Below are positions 49,969 to 59,823 of a DNA stretch of 64,000 nucleotides, one piece after another (within the stretch, counting starts at the first letter, position 1; each line of letters begins with the position of its first letter). Source of the stretch: Agarilytica sp045430345 (GTDB lineage Bacteria > Pseudomonadota > Gammaproteobacteria > Pseudomonadales > Cellvibrionaceae); NCBI GenBank assembly GCA_045430345.1, contig JAILXT010000005.1:248001-312000 (forward strand), read 5' to 3'. The notes under the pieces were generated by a model. The model was given only the letters and a program-made list of their open reading frames with translations. It was not told the DNA's origin and did no database searches. The position numbers and the translations under genes were made by a program.

Positions 49969-51912
49969 ATGACCAGAATAAAAAGCCCAATACAACACTC
50001 TTTAAACGTGTTGTTAATTTCGTGTTTATCACTATTTATCTCCCACTCCGTTTTCGCCTTTGACCCCGTCCCTAAAGCTGGCTGGTCAGACGAATATGTT
50101 GCGGGCGTCCAAACCGCTTTATACGTCCCTGATTCTACCCCGCTTGTCGATGGGAAACGTGCTCTGATGGTGGTATTACATGGCTGCCTTCAAACCAGCA
50201 CTGACGTCGCCAAGTGGTCGGATTGGGAATCTACCGCTGAAGCCTACGGCATGGTCGTCGCGGGTTTAAACGTACCCGACAATGGCGGCCTACTCGGATG
50301 CTGGCGTTATTGGGCTGAGCAAACCGATAAGGATGCTGAGACGCGTACCTCCCCCAAAAACCCTAAAGGGCGTAACGAGCAAGACCAAAAAGCCGTTTTG
50401 GATATGGTCGCAGCACTGCTAAACCGCTCTGAATTGAACCTTGATGATCGTCAAATATTTATCACGGGTATCTCATCTGGCGCCGGCATGGTAATGAACC
50501 TCGCGTGTGAAGCGCCTGATGTATTCGCTGCAGTGGGTATGTTCGACGGCCCCACCATCGGAGCCTCTGCGGCAATGAAAGGCCCTATAAAATCCAGCAG
50601 CCAAAGTGACGGCATTCGTATTTGTAATGAAGTTTCTGGCAGCTACAGCAGCCACTTCTCAACTCAGGTCGCGTCCATCGCTTATGGCGACGAATCACTG
50701 TCTTTGCCTTCCGTGTACTCTCAATACAATGCCAACGTTATGGCGGATATGTATAACGCAAACCGTGACAACGGTTGTGAAAGCATTGAAGCAGGAAATA
50801 ATTCAGCCTCTGAAATTACGTGGTCAGATGCTAATGGTCCGCGCGTGAGTTTAGTTTCCATGCACGGAATGTTGCACCGCTGGCCAGCAGGCCCCAACTC
50901 AAACCCTGAGGCCTTATTCGCCACTGGCGACTACATTTCATGGCAGAAATACTTTTCTAAATTTGCTTTTGATAACAACCGACGTGCGAACTCTAGTTCA
51001 GCAGGTACCGACGATGGGATCTACGACGGTGGAAGCTGTACGGAATACAACAACCTCACCTTTACCGATTCGTTCGCGGTATACATGAACTTTTTAAGCA
51101 CCGGTGGATTTGATGAATTTGATCGCCAAGTTGCAGAAATTAAAGCAATACGTGCAGAACGCTGTGAACCATTTGAACCTTCTGACGCAATTCCTGGCTG
51201 CCAACATGATGCCGTAGATGAAGCGCCTGCAATTACTCTACTTGGCGCAAACCCCGTTTCATTAGAAGTCGGCACAAACTTTGTTGACCCAGGTGCGACA
51301 GCAAATGATAACGAAGACGGTGATCTCACGAGCTCGATTATTGCTGGCAGTGACTGCAATAACATTGATACAAACACCGTGGGTAGTTATAGCTGTACTT
51401 ACAGTGTCACGGACTCCTTTGGTCACACCGCCAGTGCAACAAGAACGATCAACGTAAACGCGGGCATGGTAGATAGCGATGGCGACGGCATTGCTGACGA
51501 GAACGATAACTGCCCTAACACCGCTAACGCAGATCAGTTGGATAACGATCAGGATGGCCAAGGTAACCTATGTGACGCAACACCTAACGGCCCTGATAAT
51601 GACGGCGACGGAATCACCGACAGCCTCGACAACTGCCCTAACGTCGCGAACCCAGACCAACTGGATAACGATGGGGATGGCGAAGGCAACCTTTGCGATG
51701 CAACACCGGACGGTGCCGTTTCGTGTACATCTTACACATCCTCTATTTCTCAGCATGTCAGCTCAAATCGAGCGTACAAAGAAGGATTGTTCTTTTTAGT
51801 TTCCTATTTTGCGGTGGGTAGCGATGAAAAACTTTCCGGGTTTTCCTTTTCTACTGTGACCTTACACAGACTTAATAACGAAGCCAGTTATCACATAGGC
51901 GGATGCCCATAA
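49969..51912 (+). CDS. Secreted PHB-depolymerase-family esterase with TSP3 and C-terminal domain
   Basis: ATG 49969 follows GCAGGAG by eight bases and gives a signal peptide (ending SVFAF); ATG 49945 is less likely. The catalytic domain (about 35-400) is of the LpqC/PHB-depolymerase type: MVVLHGCLQ oxyanion region, GCWRYW, nucleophile Ser169 in GISSGAG, and a late His in SMHGMLHRW. After it come an Ig-like DUF5011/HYR domain (NPVSLEVGTNFVDPGA), two TSP3 calcium repeats each ending in GNLCD, and a C-terminal Cys-bounded domain at 51724-51906 that recurs three times in the protease at 55044-59381. It probably cleaves extracellular polyesters or ester-linked polysaccharide. The 647-residue protein is complete. 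Confidence 0.88.
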   Translation: MTRIKSPIQHSLNVLLISCLSLFISHSVFAFDPVPKAGWSDEYVAGVQTALYVPDSTPLVDGKRALMVVLHGCLQTSTDVAKWSDWESTAEAYGMVVAGLNVPDNGGLLGCWRYWAEQTDKDAETRTSPKNPKGRNEQDQKAVLDMVAALLNRSELNLDDRQIFITGISSGAGMVMNLACEAPDVFAAVGMFDGPTIGASAAMKGPIKSSSQSDGIRICNEVSGSYSSHFSTQVASIAYGDESLSLPSVYSQYNANVMADMYNANRDNGCESIEAGNNSASEITWSDANGPRVSLVSMHGMLHRWPAGPNSNPEALFATGDYISWQKYFSKFAFDNNRRANSSSAGTDDGIYDGGSCTEYNNLTFTDSFAVYMNFLSTGGFDEFDRQVAEIKAIRAERCEPFEPSDAIPGCQHDAVDEAPAITLLGANPVSLEVGTNFVDPGATANDNEDGDLTSSIIAGSDCNNIDTNTVGSYSCTYSVTDSFGHTASATRTINVNAGMVDSDGDGIADENDNCPNTANADQLDNDQDGQGNLCDATPNGPDNDGDGITDSLDNCPNVANPDQLDNDGDGEGNLCDATPDGAVSCTSYTSSISQHVSSNRAYKEGLFFLVSYFAVGSDEKLSGFSFSTVTLHRLNNEASYHIGGCP

Positions 51913-51942
51913 TACAAACGTAACCAATTGTTGATAGGGTTG

Positions 51943-51971
51943 GCCCAGGGGTAAAAGCCTGGGCTTTTTTT
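51943..51971 (+). terminator. Rho-independent terminator after the esterase gene
   Basis: GCCCAGG (51943-51949) pairs with CCTGGGC (51958-51964), with an 8-base loop, followed by seven T residues. A textbook terminator 30 bases after the stop. Confidence 0.88.
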
Positions 51972-52433
51972 GTTTAGTTTTATTGGGCCAAACGCAGCAG
52001 AAAAGTTTGAATCGCATAAACAGACAACTAATTAATCAAAAAATTAATTTATACGTTGACTTTAATATCGATTCAATCGAAAACAAAAAATACGGCCTAT
52101 AGTTTTTAAATTTCCTCCATATGCAATCATCTAATTTTCCAATTTAATTTGTGACCCAATCGTCGGTTTGAGATAATTTTGGCGAGGAGATGTTCACACA
52201 AAAAATATTTTCAACAATTGCGGTGTCCTTTTTCACTTAAACTCGTCTCCCATAATGGATATAACAATAATAGTAGTATTTCGGAGATACCGATTCTGCA
52301 GGCCAGCCTGTTCTATGCCATACCAAAGATACATCACGCCCCCTGGCTAGAATGAGATACCCGCACATAGAAACGGAAGAACGGCAATAGCTTCAGGAAT
52401 ACAGTGAGTCATATTAGCAATTGAGCAGTCCTT
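51972..52433. other. Intergenic region upstream of the XRE-LuxR gene
   Basis: These 462 AT-rich bases contain no gene that I can support. I looked for a lux-box-type dyad (ACCTG...CAGGT) and found none. The promoter of the regulator should lie here. Confidence 0.4.
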
Positions 52434-53486
52434 ATGAACATGCAATGTATTGAAGAGGTAAATTTTGGTGCGCGACTCAAAAACGCGCTGACGAATAAAC
52501 GGAAAAGCCAATCGTGGCTCGCCAAGGAAATGGGTGTATCTTCTGCGGCTGTAAACAAATGGACAAAAGCACAAGAAATGGGCGGCATCTCTGCGGAGAA
52601 CTTAAGCAAGCTCACCCGCGTACTAGAATTTGATTTTGTTTCTGGCGAAGCGATCACGAATCATAATATTTATGATGAGTGCTTAAAGTTCAAAACCCGC
52701 TTACTCGCCGCAAAAAATGATTCCGCATTATTTGCGCAACATGTGAGTGAATTTATTCGTTTACTTGGCTATTCCCACTATGTCTTTATGCAGCATTACA
52801 AAGGGCATTTTATGGAGGCCCCTCCTGTACTGGTCATGACCGATGTCGATGAAGATTGGCGTAAACATTACCGAGAAACAGGTTACGCTGAAAACGATCC
52901 CACATGGAAATACTGCCAAGAACATGTCGAGCCTATATTAAGTCAAGACCTCATTGCCTACGCAGATTCTGTCGGCTGTAGTTTTATGCCACAAATGTTC
53001 AGTGACTTTCGCAAATATGGCTACCTCGATCATATCGTTGTACCGATTCACGGGCCATGCTGGCAAGGTAGTATGGTCTTAATAGTGGATGATTTGGATA
53101 ACCGCCCGGCCCTCACAAAAATGCTGCCGTTTGTCATGACGGTCATGTTTTATATTCATTCAGCTGCCAACGAAATGTTTGAAGAAGCGAACGGGCAAAT
53201 ACTCCGACCTTACCTCGATGAAAAAGAAAAAGAGCTTGTCGCCGCCTTTTTAAGTGGCAAGCCAGACCATAAGATTGCAGAAGATATGCATATCGCGGTC
53301 GATACTGTGCGATACCGCCTATCCAAAATACAGAAAAAGCTACGTGTCGTGAATCGCCAACAACTTGCACTCAGTATCGCGGCTCAGGGTATTACGACAA
53401 CCGAGGACCAAACATTTAAAGCCTATTCCTCCCCCTTCCCGATCTCCGGAGATATCTCAATCAAATCCTTTGACGAGATCGCCTGA
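52434..53486 (+). CDS. XRE-type HTH fused to a LuxR solo regulator
   Basis: This 350-residue protein has three parts. Residues 8-70 form a Cro/C1-type HTH (FGARLKNALTNKRKSQSWLAKEMGVSSAAVNKWTKA). Residues 85-245 match the autoinducer-binding domain of LuxR proteins, with YRETGYAENDP giving the conserved Tyr, Asp and Pro, followed by a WKYCQEHVEPI stretch. Residues 260-325 form the LuxR-type HTH (LDEKEKELVAAFLSGKPDHKIAEDMHIAVDTVRYRLSKIQKKLRVVNRQQLAL). Two DNA-binding domains on one chain is unusual; canonical LuxR proteins have only the last two parts. There is no luxI in the window, so it is a solo. It lies between two large secreted hydrolase genes and may control them. Confidence 0.88.
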   Translation: MNMQCIEEVNFGARLKNALTNKRKSQSWLAKEMGVSSAAVNKWTKAQEMGGISAENLSKLTRVLEFDFVSGEAITNHNIYDECLKFKTRLLAAKNDSALFAQHVSEFIRLLGYSHYVFMQHYKGHFMEAPPVLVMTDVDEDWRKHYRETGYAENDPTWKYCQEHVEPILSQDLIAYADSVGCSFMPQMFSDFRKYGYLDHIVVPIHGPCWQGSMVLIVDDLDNRPALTKMLPFVMTVMFYIHSAANEMFEEANGQILRPYLDEKEKELVAAFLSGKPDHKIAEDMHIAVDTVRYRLSKIQKKLRVVNRQQLALSIAAQGITTTEDQTFKAYSSPFPISGDISIKSFDEIA

Positions 53487-53490
53487 TACG

Positions 53491-53631
53491 CTAATGCTAG
53501 TCGGGTACACAGGGGGGCTCCCTCAGTCCGCTTGATTCCAGATCCACGCTGGGTTACGCCCTCAACTTGCGGCGTTCACCTCTATGAAGATCGCCTAAAT
53601 GCCAACAAAATCTTCCGGCCCTAAGCATTAG
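53491..53631. repeat. Imperfect inverted repeat around the LuxR-FHA gap
   Basis: CTAATGCTAG at 53491-53500 is inverted as CTAAGCATTAG at 53621-53631 (one bulge), enclosing about 120 GC-richer bases including CAGATCCACGCTGGGTTACG. It may be a small mobile or repeat remnant between the regulator and FHA genes. Confidence 0.35.
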
Positions 53632-53647
53632 GCTCTACAATCAGCAT

Positions 53648-54547
53648 ATGGCTATATTAAAGCACCTAGATTCCGACACGCTCATCTACCTAAAACCTAT
53701 GCATATTTTCGGGCGAGACCCGAGTATTGCCGACACCGCCCTCGATCACGATTCCTGTTCTCGTATGCATTGCGTCATTAGATGGCAAGCGGGTATGTGG
53801 TTTATTACCGATGAAAGTCGCAATGGTTGTTACGTAAACGGCGAGCGCATCGCAAAAGGTTCTGGTGTGAACATAGCAAAGAACGACGTACTCACCATAG
53901 GGAAAAACGAAGACGTCAAATGGATCATGGCGAATGATAATGCCCCCACCCCCATACTCCTCGCTCAAGACGGAAAATCCTATTTAGAACTCAGTGATTT
54001 AAATATCCTTCCGAACGAGACTCACCCCGAATGCCAGATTCTGAAACAAGGTGAATCATGGATATTCGAACATAATGAAGGCCAGCAAACGATAAAGGAA
54101 AAGTTTGAGTGTGATATTGACGGCAAATCTTGGATATTCTTTCCTAATGATTTAATTCAAGAAACCAAATTTTACGACAAAGTCAGCGATGAAAAACCCA
54201 AACTCAGCTTCCATGTCAGCCGCAATGAAGAGCATATTCAATTGGCCTTTGAGCTAAGCGGCAAACATTTTGACCTTGGGCACAAAACCCATCACTACCT
54301 TTTGTTGGAAATGGCACGACACCAATTAGAAGACTCAAGCACATCCGAGAAAGAACTTGGATGGATGAGCAATGAATTGTTGTTAAACAATATGAGAATC
54401 GATATTAATCATTTAAACATTCAGATTTATCGTGCACGAGAGGCATTACGTAAATGCTCGTCCCATTGGGGGCAACAATTAATCGAAAGACGACGAGGCG
54501 AAATGCGGCTGCAACCCTGCACAATAGAGATCGTCAAAGAGGGCTGA
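53648..54547 (+). CDS. FHA-domain protein with C-terminal winged-helix-like domain
   Basis: This 299-residue soluble protein has an FHA domain at 15-95 (HIFGRDPS, CSRMHCVIRW, ESRNGCYVNGERI), which binds phosphothreonine peptides. Residues 110-200 form a second beta-rich region. The C-terminal 90 residues (YLLLEMARHQLED, GWMSNELLLNN, DINHLNIQIYRAREALRK) resemble an OmpR-type winged helix with its recognition helix. An FHA-regulator pair like this suggests gene control by Ser/Thr phosphorylation, but no kinase is present here. It follows the XRE-LuxR gene on the same strand. Confidence 0.75.
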   Translation: MAILKHLDSDTLIYLKPMHIFGRDPSIADTALDHDSCSRMHCVIRWQAGMWFITDESRNGCYVNGERIAKGSGVNIAKNDVLTIGKNEDVKWIMANDNAPTPILLAQDGKSYLELSDLNILPNETHPECQILKQGESWIFEHNEGQQTIKEKFECDIDGKSWIFFPNDLIQETKFYDKVSDEKPKLSFHVSRNEEHIQLAFELSGKHFDLGHKTHHYLLLEMARHQLEDSSTSEKELGWMSNELLLNNMRIDINHLNIQIYRAREALRKCSSHWGQQLIERRRGEMRLQPCTIEIVKEG

Positions 54548-55043
54548 GTTCGCCAGACATTCTGCCCTCTGTTCATTTGTCAACCATCGATTGTTCCATA
54601 TCAAACATAAATACAATCTATACCCTTCCTACACTACCGACCAAGGCCGCTGTGGTACTATTTAGGTGAGCGGAATGGAAACGTATTTTTCAATTATCGA
54701 AAGGTACGTGTGGAACGCACCACAAAATCAAACATACGTTTAATTTTTCTATTTCCCCTTATCGAAATAATAACCTATCAAAAAATAAAAACGCTGTAAC
54801 ACAAAGCGTAACCCCGTGGGGTTAGCACTTAACGATACGAAGTCGGGCTCAAAAAATGCGCCACGCTTTGAAATAAGGCAAACACCACACCCTAACTTGA
54901 TCACGCATATTGGCAACGCAGTAACCTGTGCTGCACGGTTACCTGTTGCCTCTCAAGACGCATACGCGCACAAATCGAGATACATCGACTGGCCCGTGTT
55001 CGTCATTTTCACTCTAAATGCTTTTTAAATGATAGGTACACAA
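54548..55043. other. Intergenic region upstream of the metzincin gene
   Basis: No gene is supportable in these 496 bases. TAACCCC-GT-GGGGTTA at 54809-54824 is a perfect 7-bp dyad 220 bases before the protease start. It recalls ATTAACCC-T-GGGTTAAT about 210 bases before the esterase start. Confidence 0.4.
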
Positions 55044-58000
55044 ATGAAAAAACTTAATCGGTGGTTGGCTACCGCTGTTTTCAGTGTGGTCATAATTTCT
55101 TCTCATGCGTATGCGCAAACAACAGTAAGCGAATTTTTTACGCGCGTGCAAACAAATCAATTTAATACCCAAGTGCTGACGCTGCCCCAAGGCGGCGCCC
55201 CGTCGACCGTGCAAACATTCATGGGCGACCCTGCAACAAATATCTATATTGATACGCTCGCACTTTTTGATTTACCCGACTTCCAAATCGAACTTCCTGG
55301 GTTAAATCACTTTTACGCGGTTAAAGAAAAACTACAAAACAACACGCTTAACGGTACAAGCTGGATTGGTGATGTGGTCTATCTCGACCCCGCCGGTCTA
55401 CAAAGTGGCATTCAAGGCCGTGCATATTTCGTAGAGCACAATGGTTTGGTGACCGGTGTCATACATACCGCAGACGAAGTAATCCAAATATACCCAGACG
55501 GTGCAGGTGGCCAAATCATGGTGAGCTCCGATCCTTCAGTGTTCGATAATGAAGGGGAAATCGAAACTGGAGAAGGCAGCCCTCAAGCCGGCCCCGCCGT
55601 TGCTGGCCGTATCGACGGAGAATCTCCGGCGACCATGGCAGCCCCCTATGTTATCGACGTCATGTACGTCGTCACTGCGGATGCGGATGCACAAGTCACT
55701 GATATGCCAGCACTCATTGAGCTGGCACTCACTACCGGTAACGACGTACTCGTAAATTCACAAGTCCCCACGCGCCTGCGACTGGTGGAAACGCACTACA
55801 CAAATTTCCAAGAAAACGGCGACATGTCCGATGACCTATCCGCACTACGCAACCCAAATGACGGCTTAATGGACGACGTACATAACGTGCGCACGCAAGT
55901 GGGCGCCGACATGGTAATGATGGTCACCTCTTCCTCAAACTACTGCGGCATTGCCTACCTGGACTCAGCTCCGGAATGGACCTTTAGTGTTACCTACCGA
56001 GGCTGCATGAGCTCGTACACCCCCATACATGAATTTGGGCACAACTTTGGCGCACACCACGACGATGCCAATGCCTCAAACCACGCATACACTTTTGGCT
56101 ATGGGCTATACAACAACATCGAAACACCCTATTGGCGGACAGTCATGAGCTACCAATGCCCAGGTGGAGGATGTAACCGCATTCCATACTTCACCACACC
56201 TGCGCTAACCTACAATGATCTTCCTTTAGGCGATCCAGAAACATTAGATAACGCACGCGTCATACGTATTCGCTCTGCCGAGATTGCCAGTTATTACGCG
56301 AGCGTAGTGCCTTATTGCACAGAGCACACGTCGACAAATGATCAACACGTATCGGCCGGACGCGCGTACACACAATCTTCGGGCGGATTTTTCCCCACGA
56401 CCACATACTACGCGGTAGGCTCGGACGACAGCTTAGGCACATACGGATTTCTTTCTCGCACGCTCGCTGAAGACCCCGCCGGTTATTATTCGGAGGGCGC
56501 GTGCAGCCCTGGTGGAGAAGCATCGTTCGCCCCAGAGGTACAAAATCTATCCACCACCCCCATTTCTGGTGGCTTGCGATTATCCGGTGAAATTTTTGAT
56601 GCAAATAACGATGACATCATCAATGTACAAGCAAAAATATCCACGGATACAACATGGGCCGACGGCACTATCGACGGCAGTACATTCGATATTGAAATTC
56701 CATCCCCTGCTTCCAGTGAAGTCACGCTAGATATACAAACTACGGACAGCACAGGCGCTTCTTTCAGCTTCACCACAACGCTCGCGCTCGACCTCGGTGA
56801 ACCGCCTGTAATTGAGCTGTCTGGTGTACAAGTGTTCGACCAAAACATTCAGGTATACGGCAACAGTGACGACCCAGACAACGCCGTACCCACACTTTAT
56901 TATCAAATAGACGGTAACGGCGACCCTTCCAGCGGCAATTGGATCACCTTTCCTGTAACCAACAATTACTGGACGATCGATATTGCAGACGTTGCCATAG
57001 GCAGTCACACCATTCATGTTTACGGTGTCGATGAAACTGACCTGACCAGCAACATACTGAACGTAGACGTGACAGTCGATGCTCTTGAAGCCCCACTCTG
57101 TGAATTCGCAGGTGTCGTCCCGGCAACCAACGGTAATGCAGGAGAAGTAGAATTACTGGGTTTGATCGAAGACGTGAACCAAAGTGATGTATCACTGGAA
57201 TACCGTATTGACGGTGCTGCATGGTCAACGCTCGCTGAATTTACGCGTCTAAACTATCGCCAATCGTGGGTCGTTAACCCAACACTCACATTTGACGATG
57301 GCGCCACCCATACATTCGACGTTAGAGCGACCGATTCAACCAATCTTCAAACCAACTGTGGGACTATTGTCCATACAGTTTCTTACCCCACCGGAGAAGA
57401 AGCGCCTAGCTGTGAATTTACCGACATATTTAAATACCAAAACGGCCTTCGCTATTACATGGTGACCTCTGATCCGAATGGTAACCAACAACAGATGTTT
57501 GCCAAGGAAGCCTCGAATAGTGAGTGGTTACAAACTTGGCCGCATGTATTAGCTGGAGGGGAAATTCCTATTCCAGGCATAGGTGAATTTACCATCCAAG
57601 GTCGCGTGGTCGACGGTACCGGTCTTGAAGGGTTTTGTGAGCAAACCATCACGCTCGAAGATCAATCTTATACACCAGAGATCACAAGCGCTTCCGGCTA
57701 CTACGAACCGGAGCTGACTGCCGTGATGATAAACCTCTGGGTAGAAGACTGGGATGGCGACCTCACGTCCGTCGAGTTGCGAGAACAAGGTTCCAGCACG
57801 TGGTTACAGGCCGGCCAATTACGCGTTGGCAGCCGCTGGGAATACTCTCCTGGAGACTTGGCTAATGGCATCTACCAATATGAAGCAAGAGCCACAGACG
57901 CCGGTGGCCGTGTCAGCGACCTATACCAATTTGAATTTGAAAATGTCCGTTCAAACCCACCAACGCTATCTAATATCAGCATCAGTCAGAACGGAAACAA

Positions 58001-59381
58001 TGCCACCCTCACCGGCAGTGCCCGTGATGAAAATGGCAATCTATCGCGGTTATATTTTCAACTCGATGATAACGACCTGTTTTACGTAAACGCGCTTCCT
58101 GAATGGTCACAAACATTCAGTGATCTCAGCAATGGCGATCATGCCGTGCAAGTCTATGCAATGGACACTAACGGCCTCACCAGTGCGACAGAAGTTCTCA
58201 ACTTTACGATCGAGGCAGGCACCGCGCCAACACTGGATAGCATCAATGTTGCCGTCAATGACAGCACAGTCACAATCAACATCGACGCAAGTGATGTTGA
58301 TGGGGACATTACGCTAGCAGCGGTTCAACTCGATAGCGGCACTACAACGTTCTATCCGGGAACTGGTACATGGGAAATTTCCTATTCTGATTTAACGGTT
58401 GGCAGCCACCAAGTACAGATATATATCGTGGACAGCATGGAAAACAACAGCCCAACGGAGGTACGCACCTTCGATATCGTCGTGACAGAAACCTGCTACA
58501 CCACGAGTAACAGTGACCACTTATCTGCGAGCCGAGCCATCACGCGCAATGTCGGCGAAACCTGCTTCGGCACAATTTGTTTTGGCGGTACAACCACCTA
58601 TTTCGCTGTAGGTTCAGACGATGACATGGGCACAAGCGCGAGCGCCGAAACAACACTGAAAGAAAGCAGTGCAGGTTATTTCGAAATCGGCACATGCCCA
58701 ATTATTGATACAACCCCGCCCGTTCTATCATTACTGGGGAATAACCCAATGGAAATTTCTGTTGGTGAAACCTTTAATGACCCAGGCGCAAGTGCTACCG
58801 ACAACGTCGACGGTGATATCACCGCTAATATTGTTACTTCGGGCACCGTTGATACCTCTGTACCAGGAAGCTACACCGTTACCTATAGCGTGAGTGATGC
58901 TGCTGGTAATTCGGCCGTATCACAGGTTCGTACCGTTAACGTAACACCCGACAGTATCGCCCCGGTGATAATCCTTAACGGTGATTCCGTCATGAATGTG
59001 CCCCTGAACGGCGCCTTCAGTGACCCAGGCGCCGTTGCCACAGACAATGTGGACGGCGATATATCCGCAAACATCCAAATTACTGGCACTGTGGATACCG
59101 CCGTATCTGGCACCTACCTTTTGTATTACGACGTTACCGACACTGCCGGCAATGCTGCAGACCAAGTTATACGAACAGTAAACATTGTAGAAGGCAACGC
59201 CTGCTTTGAATCCACATTAACCGAACATGTCACTGCAGGCAGAGCTTACGAACAATACTACTCGTACTATGCAACAGGCACCGCCACTTATCTAGGCAGC
59301 ACGTTTAACGATCCTGACAAAGTGATTTCAATGGAAGAAATTAGCAGCGGGAACTGGAGTGAGGTTACAAGCTGTAACTAA
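55044..59381 (+). CDS. Secreted metzincin protease with Ig-like and repeated C-terminal domains
   Basis: ATG 55044 (MKKLNRW) gives a normal signal peptide ending AYAQ; ATG 55029, five codons earlier, has no ribosome site. The 1445-residue protein has a propeptide-like region to about 200 and a reprolysin-type zinc site, H329-E-F-G-H-N-F-G-A-H-H-D, followed by the Met-turn VMSYQC. A first Cys-bounded domain (56316-56504) comes next, then several Ig/FN3-like beta-domains, a second copy of the Cys-bounded domain (58494-58697), two DUF5011-type domains (each NVDGDI and DTAGN/DAAGN), and a third copy at the C-terminus (59202-59375). It is probably an extracellular protease anchored to substrate by these appendages. 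A terminator follows. Confidence 0.9.
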   Translation: MKKLNRWLATAVFSVVIISSHAYAQTTVSEFFTRVQTNQFNTQVLTLPQGGAPSTVQTFMGDPATNIYIDTLALFDLPDFQIELPGLNHFYAVKEKLQNNTLNGTSWIGDVVYLDPAGLQSGIQGRAYFVEHNGLVTGVIHTADEVIQIYPDGAGGQIMVSSDPSVFDNEGEIETGEGSPQAGPAVAGRIDGESPATMAAPYVIDVMYVVTADADAQVTDMPALIELALTTGNDVLVNSQVPTRLRLVETHYTNFQENGDMSDDLSALRNPNDGLMDDVHNVRTQVGADMVMMVTSSSNYCGIAYLDSAPEWTFSVTYRGCMSSYTPIHEFGHNFGAHHDDANASNHAYTFGYGLYNNIETPYWRTVMSYQCPGGGCNRIPYFTTPALTYNDLPLGDPETLDNARVIRIRSAEIASYYASVVPYCTEHTSTNDQHVSAGRAYTQSSGGFFPTTTYYAVGSDDSLGTYGFLSRTLAEDPAGYYSEGACSPGGEASFAPEVQNLSTTPISGGLRLSGEIFDANNDDIINVQAKISTDTTWADGTIDGSTFDIEIPSPASSEVTLDIQTTDSTGASFSFTTTLALDLGEPPVIELSGVQVFDQNIQVYGNSDDPDNAVPTLYYQIDGNGDPSSGNWITFPVTNNYWTIDIADVAIGSHTIHVYGVDETDLTSNILNVDVTVDALEAPLCEFAGVVPATNGNAGEVELLGLIEDVNQSDVSLEYRIDGAAWSTLAEFTRLNYRQSWVVNPTLTFDDGATHTFDVRATDSTNLQTNCGTIVHTVSYPTGEEAPSCEFTDIFKYQNGLRYYMVTSDPNGNQQQMFAKEASNSEWLQTWPHVLAGGEIPIPGIGEFTIQGRVVDGTGLEGFCEQTITLEDQSYTPEITSASGYYEPELTAVMINLWVEDWDGDLTSVELREQGSSTWLQAGQLRVGSRWEYSPGDLANGIYQYEARATDAGGRVSDLYQFEFENVRSNPPTLSNISISQNGNNATLTGSARDENGNLSRLYFQLDDNDLFYVNALPEWSQTFSDLSNGDHAVQVYAMDTNGLTSATEVLNFTIEAGTAPTLDSINVAVNDSTVTINIDASDVDGDITLAAVQLDSGTTTFYPGTGTWEISYSDLTVGSHQVQIYIVDSMENNSPTEVRTFDIVVTETCYTTSNSDHLSASRAITRNVGETCFGTICFGGTTTYFAVGSDDDMGTSASAETTLKESSAGYFEIGTCPIIDTTPPVLSLLGNNPMEISVGETFNDPGASATDNVDGDITANIVTSGTVDTSVPGSYTVTYSVSDAAGNSAVSQVRTVNVTPDSIAPVIILNGDSVMNVPLNGAFSDPGAVATDNVDGDISANIQITGTVDTAVSGTYLLYYDVTDTAGNAADQVIRTVNIVEGNACFESTLTEHVTAGRAYEQYYSYYATGTATYLGSTFNDPDKVISMEEISSGNWSEVTSCN

Positions 59382-59420
59382 CCCCCACTCAGTAATTCAG
59401 CTTTATATTCACAGACACAA

Positions 59421-59445
59421 ACCCGCCAACTCTGGCGGGTTTTTT
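59421..59445 (+). terminator. Rho-independent terminator after the protease gene
   Basis: ACCCGCCA and TGGCGGGT form a perfect 8-bp stem with an ACTC loop and a following T-run, 40 bases after the stop. Confidence 0.92.
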
Positions 59446-59722
59446 ATGCAGTACCATTTTCATGACTTATAATATTTACGTAATGCAGGATAAACATACG
59501 AATATGCTCCTGCCCGAGAAACAAAAAGCATCCCCCGAAAAAATCACCGGCTATTTATAGCCCCGTAATCAGACATTGTGTGCTCCAAATAAGGCTACCT
59601 AGACACCTGTTCTAAGTTGGTGCATTATTATGCTGGAAACTTTCCGTATAACTCTGTGTTTTTTTCACCCAATCTCGCTACATGCGAGTACCCATATGGT
59701 CCAGGGAACGGATATCAATTAA

Positions 59723-59794
59723 TTAAAACCCTGTGTTAGATGGACAAATGCCGTGCTTCACGGTGAATTTGTCCTGCTAATAATATTGTTATGA
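59723..59794 (+). repeat. attC-like integron recombination site 1
   Basis: TTAAAAC (R'') at 59723-59729, a 6-base spacer, TTAG-AT-GGACAAAT and the complementary ATTTGTCC-TG-CTAA, a 7-base spacer, then GTTATGA (R') at 59788-59794. Inside, CCGTG pairs with CACGG. The R'' box is diverged, so this site is less certain than those that follow; it would bound the first cassette. Confidence 0.55.
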
Positions 59795-59823
59795 AATACC
59801 AATACCATGGAGATGGGAAGTCA

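Noticed and set aside
54816..55028. 70-codon frame upstream of the metzincin gene
   Set aside because: It covers a promoter-like, palindrome-bearing region and has no domain or credible start.
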